A stretch of DNA of 64,000 nt, taken from the NCBI RefSeq assembly GCF_051020975.1, contig NW_027478162.1, positions 16,306,001 through 16,370,000 on the forward strand, in the 5' to 3' direction. The notes beneath the pieces were generated by a model, which saw only the letters and a list, made by a program, of their open reading frames with translations, had not been told where the DNA came from and did no database searches. How positions within the stretch are numbered: position 1 is the first letter of the stretch; each line of letters opens with the position of its first letter. Origin of the DNA: Osmia lignaria lignaria (lineage: Eukaryota > Arthropoda > Insecta > Hymenoptera > Megachilidae). The position numbers and the translations under genes were made by a program. Below, in pieces: positions 22,823 through 35,698 of this stretch.

Positions 22823-24110
22823 TCAGAAGCGTAGTTTTCGAGATATATTGAGATATTTAAAAGTTCCGAAGCCGCACCAACATAATAGAGATACAGAAAC
22901 ACCGTGGCCCCTTTCTTTCAGATAACTATGCACTATTGCGAGCTGCAAATGCCACTTCCAGCTTAGCTGTGCAGAAGAAGAACAACAAGAAGAAGAAATA
23001 TCTCGAAATATGTCCGTCAGGCCCCTTCCCTCGAGATAAATCTGCAAATATCTCGGAAACGAAGCGAGCTATGGCAAAATGTTAAGAGACCTTTTTTGTA
23101 GAGAATTAAGTTTCCTACTTTTTATCTTCTATGATATTTTCTGACCAGATTCGTAGTTCTCGAGATATATCAAGATATTTAAAAGTTCCGAAGCCGCACC
23201 AACATAATAGAGATACAGAAACACCGTGGCCTCTTTCTTTGAGATAACTCCGCACTATTGCGAGCTGCAAATGCCACTTCCAGCTTAGCTGTGCAGAAGA
23301 GGAACAACAAGATGAAGAAATATCTCGGAATATGTCCGTCAGGCCCCTTCCCTTGAGATATATCTGCAAATATCTCGGAAACAAAGCGAGCTATGGCAAA
23401 ATGTTAAGAGACCTTTTTTGTAGAGAATTATGTTTCCTACAATTTATGTTCTATGATGTTTTTTGATCAGAAGCGTAGTTTTCGAGATATATCGAGATAT
23501 TTAAAAGTTCCGAAGCCGCACCAACATAATAGAGATACAGAAACACCGTGGCCCCTTTCGTTCAGATAACTATGCACTATTGCGAGCTGCAAATGCCACT
23601 TCCAGCTTAGCTGTGCAGAAGAAGAACAACAAGAGGAAGAAATATCTCGAAATATGTCCGTCAGGCCCCTTACCTTGAGATAAATCTGCAAATATCTCGG
23701 AAACGAAGCGAGCTATGGCAAAATGTTAAGAGACCTTTTTTGTAGAGAATTAAGTTTCCTACTTTTTATCTTCTATGATATTTTCTGACCAGATTCGTAG
23801 TTCTCGAGATATATCAAGATATTTAAAAGTTCCGAAGCCGCACCAACATAATAGAGATACAGAAACACCGTGGTCCCTTTCTTTGAGATAACTCTGCACT
23901 ATTGCGAGCTGTAAATGCCACTTCCAGCTTAGCTGTGCAGAAGAAGAACAACAAGAAGAAGAAATATCTCGAAATATGTCCGTCAGGCCCCTTCCCTTGA
24001 GATATATCTGCAAATATCTCGGAAACGAAGTGAGCTATGGCAAAATGTTAAGAGACCTTTTTTGTAGATAATTATGTTTCCTACAATTCATGTTCTATGA
24101 TATTTTTTGA
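22823..24110 (+). repeat. Tandem dimer duplication (2 x 644 bp): U71-U74
   Basis: U71 and U73 share TTCAGATAACTATGCAC, and U72 and U74 share TATCTTCTATG, TTTTCTGACCAGATTCG and GAGATATATCTGC. The dimer U71-U72 (22823-23466) is therefore followed by its copy U73-U74 (23467-24110). Scattered single-base differences show that the copies are not brand new. Confidence 0.83.
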
Positions 24111-25720
24111 TCAGACGCGTAGTTCTCGAGATATATCAAGATATTTAAAAGTTCCGAAGCCGCACCAACATAATAGAGATACAGAAACACCGTGGCCCCT
24201 CTCTTCGAGATAACTCTGCACTATTGCGAGTTGGAAATGCCACTTCCAGCTTAGCTGTGCAGAAGAAGAACAACAAGAAGAAGAAATATCACGAAATATG
24301 TCCGTTAGGCCCCTTCCCTTGAGATAAATCTGCAAATATCTCGGAAACGAAGCGAGCTATGGCAAAATGTTAAGAGACCTTTTTTATAGAGAATTGAGTT
24401 TCCTACTTTTTATGTTCTATGATATTTTTTGATCAGATGCGTAGTTCTCGAGATATATCAGGATATTTAAAAGTTCCGAAGCCGCACCAACATAATAGAG
24501 ATACAGAAACACCGTGGCCCCTTTCTTTGAGATAACTCTGCACTATTGCGAGCTGCAAATGCCACTTCCAGCTTAGCTGTGCAGAAGAAGAACAACAAGA
24601 AGAAGAAATATCTCGAAATATGTCCGTCAGGCCCCTTCCCTTGAGATAAATCTGCAAATATCTCGGAAACGAAGAGAGCTATGGCAAAATGATAAGAGAC
24701 CTTTTTTGTAGAGAATTAAGTTGCCTACTTTTTATGTTCTATGATATTTTTTGATCAGAAGCGTAGTTTTCGAGATATATCGAGATATTTAAAAGTTCCG
24801 AAGCCGCACCAACATAATAGAGATACAGAAACACCGTGGCCCCTTTCTTTGAGATAACTCTGCACTAGTGCGAGCTGCAAATGCCACTTCCAGCTTAGCT
24901 GTGCAGAAGAAGAACAACAAGAAGAAGAAATATCACGAAATATGCCCGTTAGGCCCCTTCCCTTGAGATAAATCTGCAAATATCTCGGAAACGAAGCGAG
25001 CTATGGCAAAATGTTAAGAGACCTTTTTTGTAGCGAATTAAGTTTCCTACTTTTTATCTTCTATGATATTTTCTGATCAGATGCGTAGTTCTCGAGATAT
25101 ATCAAGATATTTAAAAGTTCCGAAGCCGCACCAACATAATAGAGATACAGAAACACCGTGGCCCCTCTCTTTGAGATAACTCTGCACAATTGCGAGCTGC
25201 AAATGCCACTTCCAGCTTAGCTGTGCAGAAGAGGAACAACAAGAAGAAGAAATATCTCGAAATATGTCCGTCAGGCCCCTTCCCTTGAGATAAATCTGCA
25301 AATATCTCGGAAACGAAGCGAGCTATGGCAAAATGTTAAGAGACCTTTTGTGTAGAGAATTATGTTTCCTACTTTTTATGTTCTATGATATTTTTTGATC
25401 AGACGCGTAGTTCTCGAGATATATCAAGATATTTAAAAGTTCCGAAGCCGCACCAACATAATAGAGATACAGAAACACCGTGGCTCCTTTCTTTGAGATA
25501 ACTCTGCACTATTGCGACCTGGAAATGCCACTTCCAGTTTAGCTGTGCAGAAGAAGAACAACAAGAAGAAGAAATATCTCGAAATATGTCCGTTAGGCCC
25601 CTTCCCTTGAGATAAATCTGCAAATATCTCGGAAACGAAGCGAGCTATGGCAAAATGTTAAGAGACCTTTTTTGTAGAGAATTAAGTTTCCTACTTTTTA
25701 TGTTCTATGATATTTTTTGA
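24111..25720 (+). repeat. Mixed monomers U75-U79
   Basis: U75-U76 repeat the U68-U69 tails. U77 has the GAAGCGTAGTTTTCGAG start with CTAGTGCGAGCTGC, U78 has CTGCACAATTGCG, and U79 has GCGACCTGGAAATGCC with CAGTTTAGC. No clean tandem HOR is visible among these five. Confidence 0.7.
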
Positions 25721-26041
25721 TCAGATGCGTAGTTCTCGAGATATATCAAGATATTTAAAAGTTCCGAAGCTGCAACAACATAATAGAGGTGCAGAAACAC
25801 CGTGGCCTCTTTCTTTGAGATAACTCTGCACTATTGCGAGCTGCAAATGCCACTTCCAGCTTACCTGTGCAGAAGAGGAACAACAAGAAGAAGAAATATC
25901 TCGGAATATGTCCGTCAGGCCCCTTCCCTTGAGATAAATCTGCAAATATCTCGGAAACGATGCCAGCTATGGGAAAATGTTAAGAGACTTTTTTGTAGAG
26001 AATTAAGTTTCCTACTTTTTATCTTCTATGATATTTTCTGA
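25721..26041 (+). repeat. 321-bp monomer U80 (1-bp deletion)
   Basis: The usual GAGACCTTTTTTG reads GAGACTTTTTTG near 25988, one C short, so every later monomer is shifted by one base. Its front half matches U68, with the further change CTGCAACAAC. Its middle carries GAAGAGGAAC and GATGCCAGCTATGGG. Confidence 0.88.
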
Positions 26042-26363
26042 TTAGATGCGTAGTTCTCGAGATATATCAAGATATTTAAAAGTTCCGAAGCCGCACCAAC
26101 ATAATAGAGATACAGAAACACCGTGGCCCCTTTCTTTCAGATAGCTATGCACTATTGCGAGCTGCAAATGCCACTTCCAGCTTAGCTGTGCAGAAGAAGA
26201 ACAACAAGAAGAAGAAATATCTCGAAATATGTCCGTCAGGCCCCTTACCTTGAGATAAATCTGCAAATATCTCGGAAACGAAGCGAGCTATGGCAAAATG
26301 TTAAGAGACCTTTTTTGTAGAGAATTAAGTTTCCTACTTTTTATCTTCTATGATATTTTCTGA

Positions 26364-27329
26364 TTAGATGCGTAGTTCTCGAGATATATCAAGATATTTA
26401 AAAGTTCCGAAGCCGCACCAACATAATAGAGATACAGAAACATCGTGGCCCCTCTCTTTGAGATAACTCTGCACTAGTGCGAGCCGCAAATGCCACTTCC
26501 AGCTTAGCTGTGCAGAAGAAGAACAACAAGAAGAAGAAATATCTCGAAATATGTCCGTCAGGCCCCTTCCCTTGAGATAAATCTGCAAATATCTCGGAAA
26601 CGAAGCGAGCTATGGCAAAATGTTAAGAGACCTTTTTTGTAGAGAATTAAGTTTCCTACTTTGTATGTTCTATGATAGTGTTTGATCAGACGCGTAGTTC
26701 TCGAGATATATCAAGATATTTAAAAGTTCCGAAGCCGCACCAACATAATAGAGATACAGAAACACCGTGGCCCCTTTCTTTGAGATATCTCTGCACTATT
26801 GCGAGCTGCAAATGCCACTTCCAGCTTAGCTGCGCAGAAGAAGAACAACAAGAAGAAGAAATATCTCGAAATATGTCCGTCAGGCCCCTTCCCTTGAGAT
26901 ATATCTGCAAATATCTCGGAAACGAAGCGAGCTATGGCAAAATGTTAAGAGACCTTTTTTGTAGAGAATTATGTTTCCTAGAATTTATGTTCTATGATAT
27001 TTTCTGATCAGATGCGTAGTTCTCGAGATATATCAAGATATTTAAAAGTTCCGAAGCCGCACCAACATAATAGAGATACAGAAACACCGTGGCCCCTTTC
27101 TTTGAGATAACTCTGCACTATTGCGAGCTGTAAATGCCACTTCCAGCTTAGCTGTGCAGAAGAAGAACAACAAGAAGAAGAAATATCTCGAAGTATGTCC
27201 GTCAGGCCCCTTCCCTTGAGATATATCTGCAAATATCTCGGAAACGAAGCGAGCTATGGCAAAATGTTAAGAGACCTTTTTTGTAGAGAATTAAGTTTCC
27301 TACTTTTTATGTTCTATGATATTTTTTGA
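26364..27329 (+). repeat. Trimer (966 bp), copy 1: U82-U84
   Basis: U82 (CTAGTGCGAGCCGC), U83 (GAGATATCTCTGC, AGCTGCGCAG, GAGATATATCTGC, tail TTTCCTAGAATTTATG) and U84 (CTGTAAATGCC, TCGAAGTATG) recur in the same order as U85-U87. U83 differs from U86 at only a few bases, such as GATAGTG/GATATTG before the unit and GGCCCC/GGCCAC. Confidence 0.87.
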
Positions 27330-28295
27330 TCAGATGCGTAGTTCTCGAGATATATCAAGATATTTAAAAGTTCCGAAGCCGCACCAACATAATAGGGATA
27401 CAGAAACACCGTGGCCCCTTTCTTTGAGATAACTCTGCACTAGTGCGAGCCGCAAATGCCACTTCCAGCTTAGCTGTGCAGAAGAAGAACAACAAGAAGG
27501 AGAAATATCTCGAAATATGTCCGTCAGGCCCCTTCCCTTGAGATAAATCTGCAAATATCTCGGAAACGAAGCGAGCTATGGCAAAATGTTAAGAGACCTT
27601 TTTTGTAGAGAATTAAGTTTCCTACTTTGTATGTTCTATGATATTGTTTGATCAGACGCGTAGTTCTCGAGATATATCAAGATATTTAAAAGTTCCGAAG
27701 CCGCACCAACATAATAGAGATACAGAAACACCGTGGCCCCTTTCTTTGAGATATCTCTGCACTATTGCGAGCTGCAAATGCCACTTCCAGCTTAGCTGCG
27801 CAGAAGAAGAACAACAAGAAGAAGAAATATCTCGAAATATGTCCGTCAGGCCACTTCCCTTGAGATATATCTGCAAATATCTCGGAAACGAAGCGAGCTA
27901 TGGCAAAATGTTAAGAGACCTTTTTTGTAGAGAATTATGTTTCCTAGAATTTATGTTCTATGATATTTTCTGATCAGATGCGTAGTTCTCGAGATATATC
28001 AAGATATTTAAAAGTTCCGAAGCCGCACCAACATAATAGAGATACAGAAACACCGTGGCCCCTTTCTTTGAGATAACTCTGCACTATTGCGAGCTGTAAA
28101 TGCCACTTCCAGCTTAGCTGTGCAGAAGAAGAGCAACAAGAAGAAGAAATATCTCGAAGTATGTCCGTCAGGCCCCTTCCCTTGAGATATATCTGCAAAT
28201 ATCTCGGAAACGAAGCGAGCTATGGCAAAATGTTAAGAGACCTTTTTTGTAGAGAATTAAGTTTCCTACTTTTTATGTTCTATGATATTTTTTGA
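27330..28295 (+). repeat. Trimer copy 2: U85-U87
   Basis: This is a copy of 26364-27329 at a spacing of 966 bp. U88 (28296) begins a third round with a U85-like unit but is not followed by a U86-like one. U87 has GAAGAGCAAC where U84 has GAAGAACAAC. The U84/U87 type occurs once more as U96 (30872). Confidence 0.87.
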
Positions 28296-30549
28296 TCAGA
28301 TGCGTAGTTCTCGAGATATATCAAGATATTTAAAAGTTCCGAAGCCGCACCAACATAATAGGGATACAGAAACACCGTGGCCCCTTTCTTTGAGATAACT
28401 CTGCACTAGTGCGAGCCGCAAATGCCACTTCCAGCTTAGGTGTGCAGAAGAAGAACAACAAGAAGAAGAAATATCTCGAAATATGTCCGTCAGGCCCCTT
28501 CCCTTGAGATAAATCTGCAAATATCTCGGAAACGAAGCGAGCTATCGCAAAATGTTAAGAGACCTTTTTTGTAGAGAATTATGTTTCCTACAATTTATGT
28601 TCTATGATATTTTTTGATCAGAAGCGTAGTTTTCGAGATATATCGAGATATTTAAAAGTTCCGAAGCCGCACCAACATAATAGGGATACAGAAACACCGT
28701 GGCCCCTTTCTTTGAGATAACTCTGCACTAGTGCGAGCCGCAAATGCCACTTCCAGCTTAGCTGTGCAGAAGAAGAACAACAAGAAGAAGAAATATCTCG
28801 AAATATGTCCGTCAGGCCACTTCCCTTGAGATAAATCTGCAAATATCTCGGAAACGAAGCGAGCTATGGCAAAATCTTAAGAGACGTTTTTTGTAGAGAA
28901 TTATGTTTCCTACAATTTATGTTCTATGATATTTTTTGATCAGAAGCGTAGTTTTCGAGATATATCGAGATATTTAAAAGTTCCGAAGCCGCACCAACAT
29001 AATAGAGATACAGAAACACCGTGGCCCCTTTCTTTGAGATAACTCTGCACTAGTGCGAGCCGCAAATGCCACTTCCAGCTTAGCTGTGCAGAAGAAGAAC
29101 AACAAGAAGAAGAAATATCTCGAAATATGTCCGTCAGGCCCCTTCCCTTGAGATAAATCTGCAAATATCTCGGAAACGAAGCGAGCTATGGCAAAATGTT
29201 AAGAGACCTTTTTTGTAGAGAATTAAGTTTCCTACTTTTTATGTTCTATGATATTTTTTGATCAGATGCGTAGTTCTCGAGATATATCAAGATATTTAAA
29301 AGTTCCGAAGCCGCACCAACATAATAGGGATACAGAAACACCGTGGCCCCTTTCTTTGAGATAACTCTGCACTAGTGCGAGCCGCAAATGCCACTTCCAG
29401 CTTAGCTGTGCAGAAGAAGAACAACAAGAAGAAGAAATATCTCGAAATATGTCCGTCAGGCCACTTCCCTTGAGATAAATCTGCAAATATCTCGGAAACG
29501 AAGCGAGCTATGGCAAAATCTTAAGAGACGTTTTTTGTAGAGAATTATGTTTCCTACAATTTATGTTCTATGATATTTTTTGATCAGAAGCGTAGTTTTC
29601 GAGATATATCGAGATATTTAAAAGTTCCGAAGCCGCACCAACATAATAGAGATACAGAAACACCGTGGCCCCTTTCTTTGAGATAACTCTGCACTAGTGC
29701 GAGCCGCAAATGCCACTTCCAGCTTAGCTGTGCAGAAGAAGAGCAACAAGAAGAAGAAATATCTCGAAATATGTCCGACAGGCCCCTTCCCTTGAGATAA
29801 ATCTGCAAATATCTCGGAAACGAATCGAGCTATGGCAAAATGTTAAGAGACCTTTTTTGTAGAGAATTAAGTTTCCTACTTTTTATGTTCTATGATATTT
29901 TTTGATCAGATGCGTAGTTCTCGAGATATATCAAGATATTTAAAAGTTCCGAAGCCGCACCAACATAATAGGGATACAGAAACACCGTGGCCCCTTTCTT
30001 TGAGGTAACTCTGCACTAGTGCGAGCCGCAAATGCCACTTCCAGCTTAGCTGTGCAGAAGAAGAACAACAAGAAGAAGAAATATCTCGAAATATGTCCGT
30101 CAGGCCCCTTCCCTTGAGATAAATCTGCAAATATCTCGGAAACGAAGCGAGCTATCGCAAAATGTTAAGAGACCTTTTTTGTAGAGAATTATGTTTCCTA
30201 CAATTTATGTTCTACGATATTTTTTGATCAGAAGCGTAGTTTTCGAGATATATCGAGATATTTAAAAGTTCCGAAGCCGCACCAACATAATAGAGATACA
30301 GAAACACCGTGGCCCCTTTCTTTGAGATAACTCTGCACTAGTGCGAGCTGCAAATGCCACTTCCAGCTTAGCTGTGCAGAAGAAGAACAACAAGAAGAAG
30401 AAATATCTCGAAATATGTCCGACAGGCCCCTTCCCTTGAGATAAATCTGCAAATATCACAGAAACGATGCGAGCTATGGCGAAATGTTAAGAGACCTTTT
30501 TTGTAGAGAATTAAGTTTCCTACTTTTTATCTTCTATGATATTTTTTGA
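28296..30549 (+). repeat. Run of CTAGTGCGAGC monomers U88-U94
   Basis: Seven consecutive monomers carry CTAGTGCGAGC(C/T)GC, which elsewhere is scattered. Within the run U89-U90 and U91-U92 form a dimer repeat: GGCCACTTCCC with AATCTTAAGAGACG in U89 and U91, and the TTCGAG start with ATAGAGATAC in U90 and U92. U88 and U93 share CTATCGCAAAATG, five monomers apart. U94 ends with the unusual ATATCACAGAAACGATGCG. Confidence 0.8.
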
Positions 30550-31837
30550 TCAGATGCGTAGTTCTCGAGATAGATCAAGATACTTAAAAGTTCCGAAGCC
30601 GCACCAACATAATAGAGATACAGAAACACCGTGGCCCCTCTCTTTGAGATAACGCTGCACTATTGCGAGCTGCAAATGCCACTTCCAGCTTAGCTGTGCA
30701 GAAGAAGAACAACAAGAAGAAGAAATATCTCGAAATATGTCCGTCAGGCCCCTTCCCTTGAGATAAATCTGCAAATATCTCGGAAACGAAGCGAGCTATG
30801 GCAAAATGTTTAGAGACCTTTCTTGTAGAGAATTAAGTTTCCTACTTTTTATGTAGTATGATATTTTTTGATCAGATGCGTAGTTCTCGAGATATATCAA
30901 GATATTTAAAAGTTCCGAAGCCGCACCAACATAATAGAGATACAGAAACACCGTGGCCCCTTTCTTTGAGATAACTCTGCACTATTGCGAGCTGTAAATG
31001 CCACTTCCAGCTTAGCTGTGCAGAAGAAGAACAACAACAAGAAGAAATATCTCGAAGTATGTCCGTCAGGCCCCTTCCCTTGAGATATATCTGCAAATAT
31101 CTCGGAAACGAAGCGAGCTATGGCAAAATGTTAAGAGACCTTTTTTGTAGAGAATTATGTTTCCTACAATTGATGTTCTATGATATTTTTTGATCAGAAG
31201 CGTAGTTTTCGAGATATATCGAGATATTTAAAAGTTCCGAAGCCGCACCAACATAATAGAGATACAGGAACACCGTGGCCCCTTTCTTTGAGATAACTCT
31301 GCACTAGTGCGAGCCGCAAATGCCACTTCCAGCTTAGCTGTGCAGAAGAAGAACAACAAGAAGAAGAAATATCTCGAAATATGTCCGTCAGGCCCCTTCC
31401 CTTGAGATAAATCTGCAAATATCTCGGAAACGAAGCGAGCTATGGCAAAATGTTAAGAGACCTTTTTTGTAGAGAATTAAGTTTCCTACTTTTTATGTTC
31501 TATGATATTTTTTGATCAGATGCGTAGTTCTCGAGATATATCAAGATATTTAAAAGTTCCGAAGCCGCACCAACATAATAGGGATACAGAAACACCGTGG
31601 CCCCTTTCTTTGAGATAACTCTGCACTAGTGCGTGCCGCAAATGCCACTTCCAGCTTAGCTGTGCAGAAGAAGAACAACAAGAAGAAGAAATATCTCGAA
31701 ATATGTCCGTCAGGCCCCTTCCCTTGAGATAAATCTGCAAATATCTCGGAAACGAAGCGAGCTATCGCAAAATGTTAAGAGACCGTTTTTGTAGAGAATT
31801 ATGTTTCCTACAATTTATGTTCTACGATATTTTTTGA
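30550..31837 (+). repeat. Mixed monomers U95-U98
   Basis: U95 has ATAGATCAAGATAC and TATGTAGTATG. U96 is the U84/U87 type with a broken GAA tract (AACAACAACAAG). U97 and U98 belong to the CTAGTGCG type, and U98 repeats the CTATCGCAAAATG tail of U88 and U93. Confidence 0.7.
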
Positions 31838-32157
31838 TCAGAAGCGTAGTTTTCGAGATATATCGAGATATTTAAAAGTTCCGAAGCCGCACCAACATAA
31901 TAGAGATACAGAAACACCGTGGCCCCTTTCTTTGAGATAACTCTGCACTATTGCGAGCTGCAAATGCCACTTCCAGCTTAGCTGTGCAGAGGAAGAACAA
32001 CAAGAAGAAGAAATATCTCGAAATATGTCCGTCAGGCCAGTTCCTCTGAGCTGAATCTGCAAATATCTCGGAAACGAAGCGAGCTATGGCAAAATGTTGA
32101 GACGTTTTTTGTAGAGAATTATGTTTCCTACAATTTATGTTCTATGATATTTTTTGA
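31838..32157 (+). repeat. 320-bp monomer U99 (2-bp deletion)
   Basis: The usual TTGAGAGACG reads TTGAGACG near 32098-32103, a loss of one GA in a short GA run, as expected from slippage. The unit is related to U70 and U101 through GAGGAAGAAC, GGCCAGTTCC and GAGCTGAATC. Confidence 0.88.
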
Positions 32158-33123
32158 TCAGAAGCGTAGTTTTCGAGATATATCCAGATATTTAAAAGTT
32201 CCGAAGCCGCACCAACATAATAGGGATACAGAAACACCGTGGCCCCTTTCTTTGAGATAACTCTGCACTAGTGCGAGCCGCAAATGCCACTTCCAGCTTA
32301 GCTGTGCAGAAGAAGAACAACAAGAAGAAGAAATATCTCGAAATATGTCCGTCAAGCCCCTTCCCTTGAGATAAATATGCAAATATCTCGGAAACGAAGC
32401 GAGCTATGGCAAAATGTTAAGAGACCTTTTTTGTAGAGAATTAAGTTTCCTACTTTTCATGTTCTATGATATTTATTGATCAGATGCGTAGTTCTCGAGA
32501 TATATCAAGATATTTAAAAGTTCCGAAGCCGCACCAACATAATAGAGATACAGAAACACCGTGGCCCCTTTCTTTGAGATAACTCTGCACTATTGCGAGC
32601 TGCAAATGCCACTTCCAGCTTAGCTGTGCAGAGGAAGAACAACAAGAAGAAGAAATATCTCGAAATATGTCCGTCAGGCCAGTTCCTTTGAGCTGAATCT
32701 GGAAATATCTCGGAAACGAAGCGAGCTATGGCAAAATGTTAAGAGACGTTTTTTGTAGAGAATTATGTTTCCTACAATTTATGTTCTATGATATTTTTTG
32801 ATCAGAAGCGTAGTCTTCGAGATATATCGAGATATTTAAAAGTTCCGAAGACGCACCAACATAATAGAGATACAGAAACACCGTGGCCCCTTTCTTTGAG
32901 ATAACTGTGCACCAGTGCGAGCCGCAAATGCCACTTCCAGCTTAGCTGTGCAGAAGAAGAACAACAAGAAGAAGAAATATCTCGAAATATGTCCGTCAGG
33001 CCCCTTCCCTTGAGATATATCTGCAAATATCTCGGAAACGAAGCGAGCTATTGCAAAATGTTAAGAGACCGTTTTTGTAGAGAATTATGTTTCCTACTTT
33101 TTATGTTCTATGATATTTTTTGA
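32158..33123 (+). repeat. Mixed monomers U100-U102
   Basis: U100 has GTCAAGCCCC and AATATGCAAAT. U101 is of the U70/U99 type with ATCTGGAAAT. U102 has AGACGCACC and GTGCACCAGTGCG. These are common backgrounds with private changes, and no tandem HOR is visible. Confidence 0.68.
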
Positions 33124-35377
33124 GCAGACGCGTAGTTCTCGAGATATATCAAGATATTTAAAAGTTCCGAAGCCGCACCAACATAATAGAGATACATAAA
33201 CACCGTGGCCCCTTTCTTTGAGATAACTCTGCACTATTGCGAGCTGCAAATGCCACTTCCAGCTTAGCTGTGCAGAAGAGGAACAACAAGAAGAAGAAAT
33301 ATTTCGAAATATGTCCGTCAGGCCCGTTCCCTTGAGATAAATCTGCAAATATCTCGGAAACGAAGCGAGCTACGGCAAAATGTTAAGAGACCTTTTTTGT
33401 AGAAAATTAGGTTTCCTACTTTTTATGTTCTATGATATTTTTTGATCAGATGCGTAGTTCTCGAGATATATCAAGATATTTAAAAGTTCCGAAGCCGCAC
33501 CAACATAATAGAGATACAGAAACACCGTGGCCCCTCTCTTTGAGATAACTCTGCACGATTGCGAGCTGGAAATGCCACTTCCAGTTTAGCTGTGCAGAAG
33601 AAGAACAACAAGAAGAAGAAATATCTCGAAATATGTACGTCAGGACCCTTCCCTTGAGATAAATCTGCAAATATCTCGGAAACGAAGCGAGCTATGGCAA
33701 AATGTTAAGAGACCTTTTTTGTAGAGAATTAAGTTTCCTACTTTTTATGTTCTATGATATTTTTTGATCAGATGCGCAGTTCTCGAGATATATCAAGATA
33801 TTTAAAAGTTCCGAAGCCGCACCAACATAATAGAGATACAGAAACACCGTGGCCCCTTTCTTTGAGATAACTCTGCACTATTGCGAGCTGCAAATGCCAC
33901 TTCCAGCTTAGCTGTGCAGAAGAAAAACAACAAGAAGAAGAAACATCTCGAAATATGTCCCTCAGGCCCCTTCCCTTGAGATAAATCTGCAAATATCTCG
34001 GAAACCAAGCGAGCTATGGCAAAATGTTAAGAGACCTTATTTGTAGAGAATTAAGTTTCCTACTTTTTATGTTCTACGATATTTTTTGATCAGATGCGTA
34101 GTTCTCGAGATATATCAAGATATTTAAAAGTTCCGAAGCCGCACCAACATAATAGAGATACAGAAACACCGTGGCCCCTTTCTTTGAGATAACTCTGCAC
34201 TATTGCGAGCTGCAAATGCCACTTCCAGCTTAGCTGTGCAGAAGAAGAACAACAAGAAGAAGAAATATCTCGAAATATGTCCGTCAGGCCCCTTCCCTTG
34301 AGATATATCTGCAAATATCTCGGAAACGAAGTGAGCTATGGCAAAATGTTAAGAGACCTTTTTTGTAGAGAATTATGTTTCCTACAATTCATGTTCTATG
34401 ATATTTTTTGATCAGACGCGTAGTTCTCGAGATATATCAAGATATTTAAAAGTTCCGAAGCCGCACCAACATAATAGAGATACAGAAACACCGTGGCCCC
34501 TCTCTTCGAGATAACTCTGCACTATTGCGAGTTGGAAATGCCACTTCCAGCTTAGCTGTGCAGAAGAAGAACAACAAGAAGAAGAAATATCTCGAAATAT
34601 GTCCGTCAGGCCCCTTCCCTTGAGATAAATCTGCAAATATCTCGGAAACGAAGCGAGCTATGGCAAAATGTTAAGAGACCTTTTTTGTAGAGAATTAAGT
34701 TTCCTACTTTTTATGTTCTATGATATTTTTTGATCAGATGCGTAGTTCTCGAGATATATCAAGATATTTAAAAGTTCCGAAGCCGCACCAACATAATAGA
34801 GATACAGAAACAACGTGGCCCCTTTCTTTGAGATAACTCTGCACTATTGCGCGCTGCAAATGCCACTTCCAGCTTAGCTGTGCAGAAGAAGAACAACAAG
34901 AAGAAGAAATATCTCGAAATATGTCCGTCAGGCCCCTTCCCTTGACATAAATCTGCAAATATCTCGGAAACGAAGCGAGCTACGGCAAAATGTTAAGCGA
35001 CCTTTTTTGTAGAAAATGAGGTTTCCTACTTTTTATGTTCTATGATATTTTTTGATCAGATGCGTTGTTCTCGAGATATATCAAGATATTTAAAAGTTCC
35101 GAAGCCGCACCAACATAATAGAGATGCAGAAACACCGTGGCCCCTTTCTTTGAGATAACTCTGCACTATTGCGAGCTGCAAATGCCACTTCCAGCTTAGC
35201 TGTGCAGAAGAAGAACAACAAGAAGAAGAAATATCTGGAAATATGTCCGTCAGGCCCCTTCCCTTGAGATAAATCTGCAAATATCTCGGAAACCAAGCGA
35301 GCTATGGCAAAATGTTAAGAGACCTTATTTGTAGAGAATTAAGTTTCCTACTTTTTGTGTTCTACGATATTTTTTGA
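33124..35377 (+). repeat. Monomers U103-U109
   Basis: This stretch introduces the variants typical of 33-49 kb: ATATTTCGAAATATG with GGCCCGTTCCC (U103), CACGATTGCGAGCTGGAAATG with CAGTTTAGC (U104), AACATCTCG with TGTCCCTCAGG (U105), CCTCTCTTCGAG (U107), and GCGACC with AAAATGAGGTTTCC then GCGTTGTTCTCG (U108/U109). U109 has a shared copy at U146. Confidence 0.72.
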
Positions 35378-35698
35378 TCAGATGCGTAGTTCTCGAGATA
35401 TATCAAGATATTTAAAAGTTCCGAAGCCGCACCAACATAATAGAGATACAGAAACACCGTGGCCCCTTTCTTTGAGATAACTCTGCACTACTGGAGCTGC
35501 AAATGCCACTTCCAGCTTAGCTGTGCAGAAGAAGAACAACAAGAAGAAGAAATATCTCGAAATATGTCCGTCAGGCCCCTTCCCTTGAGATAAATCTGCA
35601 AATATCTCGGAAACGAAGCGAGCTATGGCAAAATGTTAAGAGACCTTTTTTGTAGAGAATTAAGTTTCCTACTTTTTATGTTCTATGATATTTTTTGA
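35378..35698 (+). repeat. 321-bp monomer U110 (1-bp deletion)
   Basis: CACTACTGCGAGC reads CACTACTGGAGC, one C short at 35493/35494. Its long-range copy U147 (47291) keeps the base, so the deletion arose after the two blocks separated, or only on this copy's lineage. Confidence 0.88.

Noticed and set aside
26672..27007. A + strand open frame of 111 codons, repeated at 27638-27973
   Set aside because: It is only the result of two TAA-to-TAT changes (GAGATATCTC and GAGATATATC) in the trimer monomers U83/U86, duplicated with them. The reading frame is ordinary satellite sequence and has no counterpart in neighbouring units.
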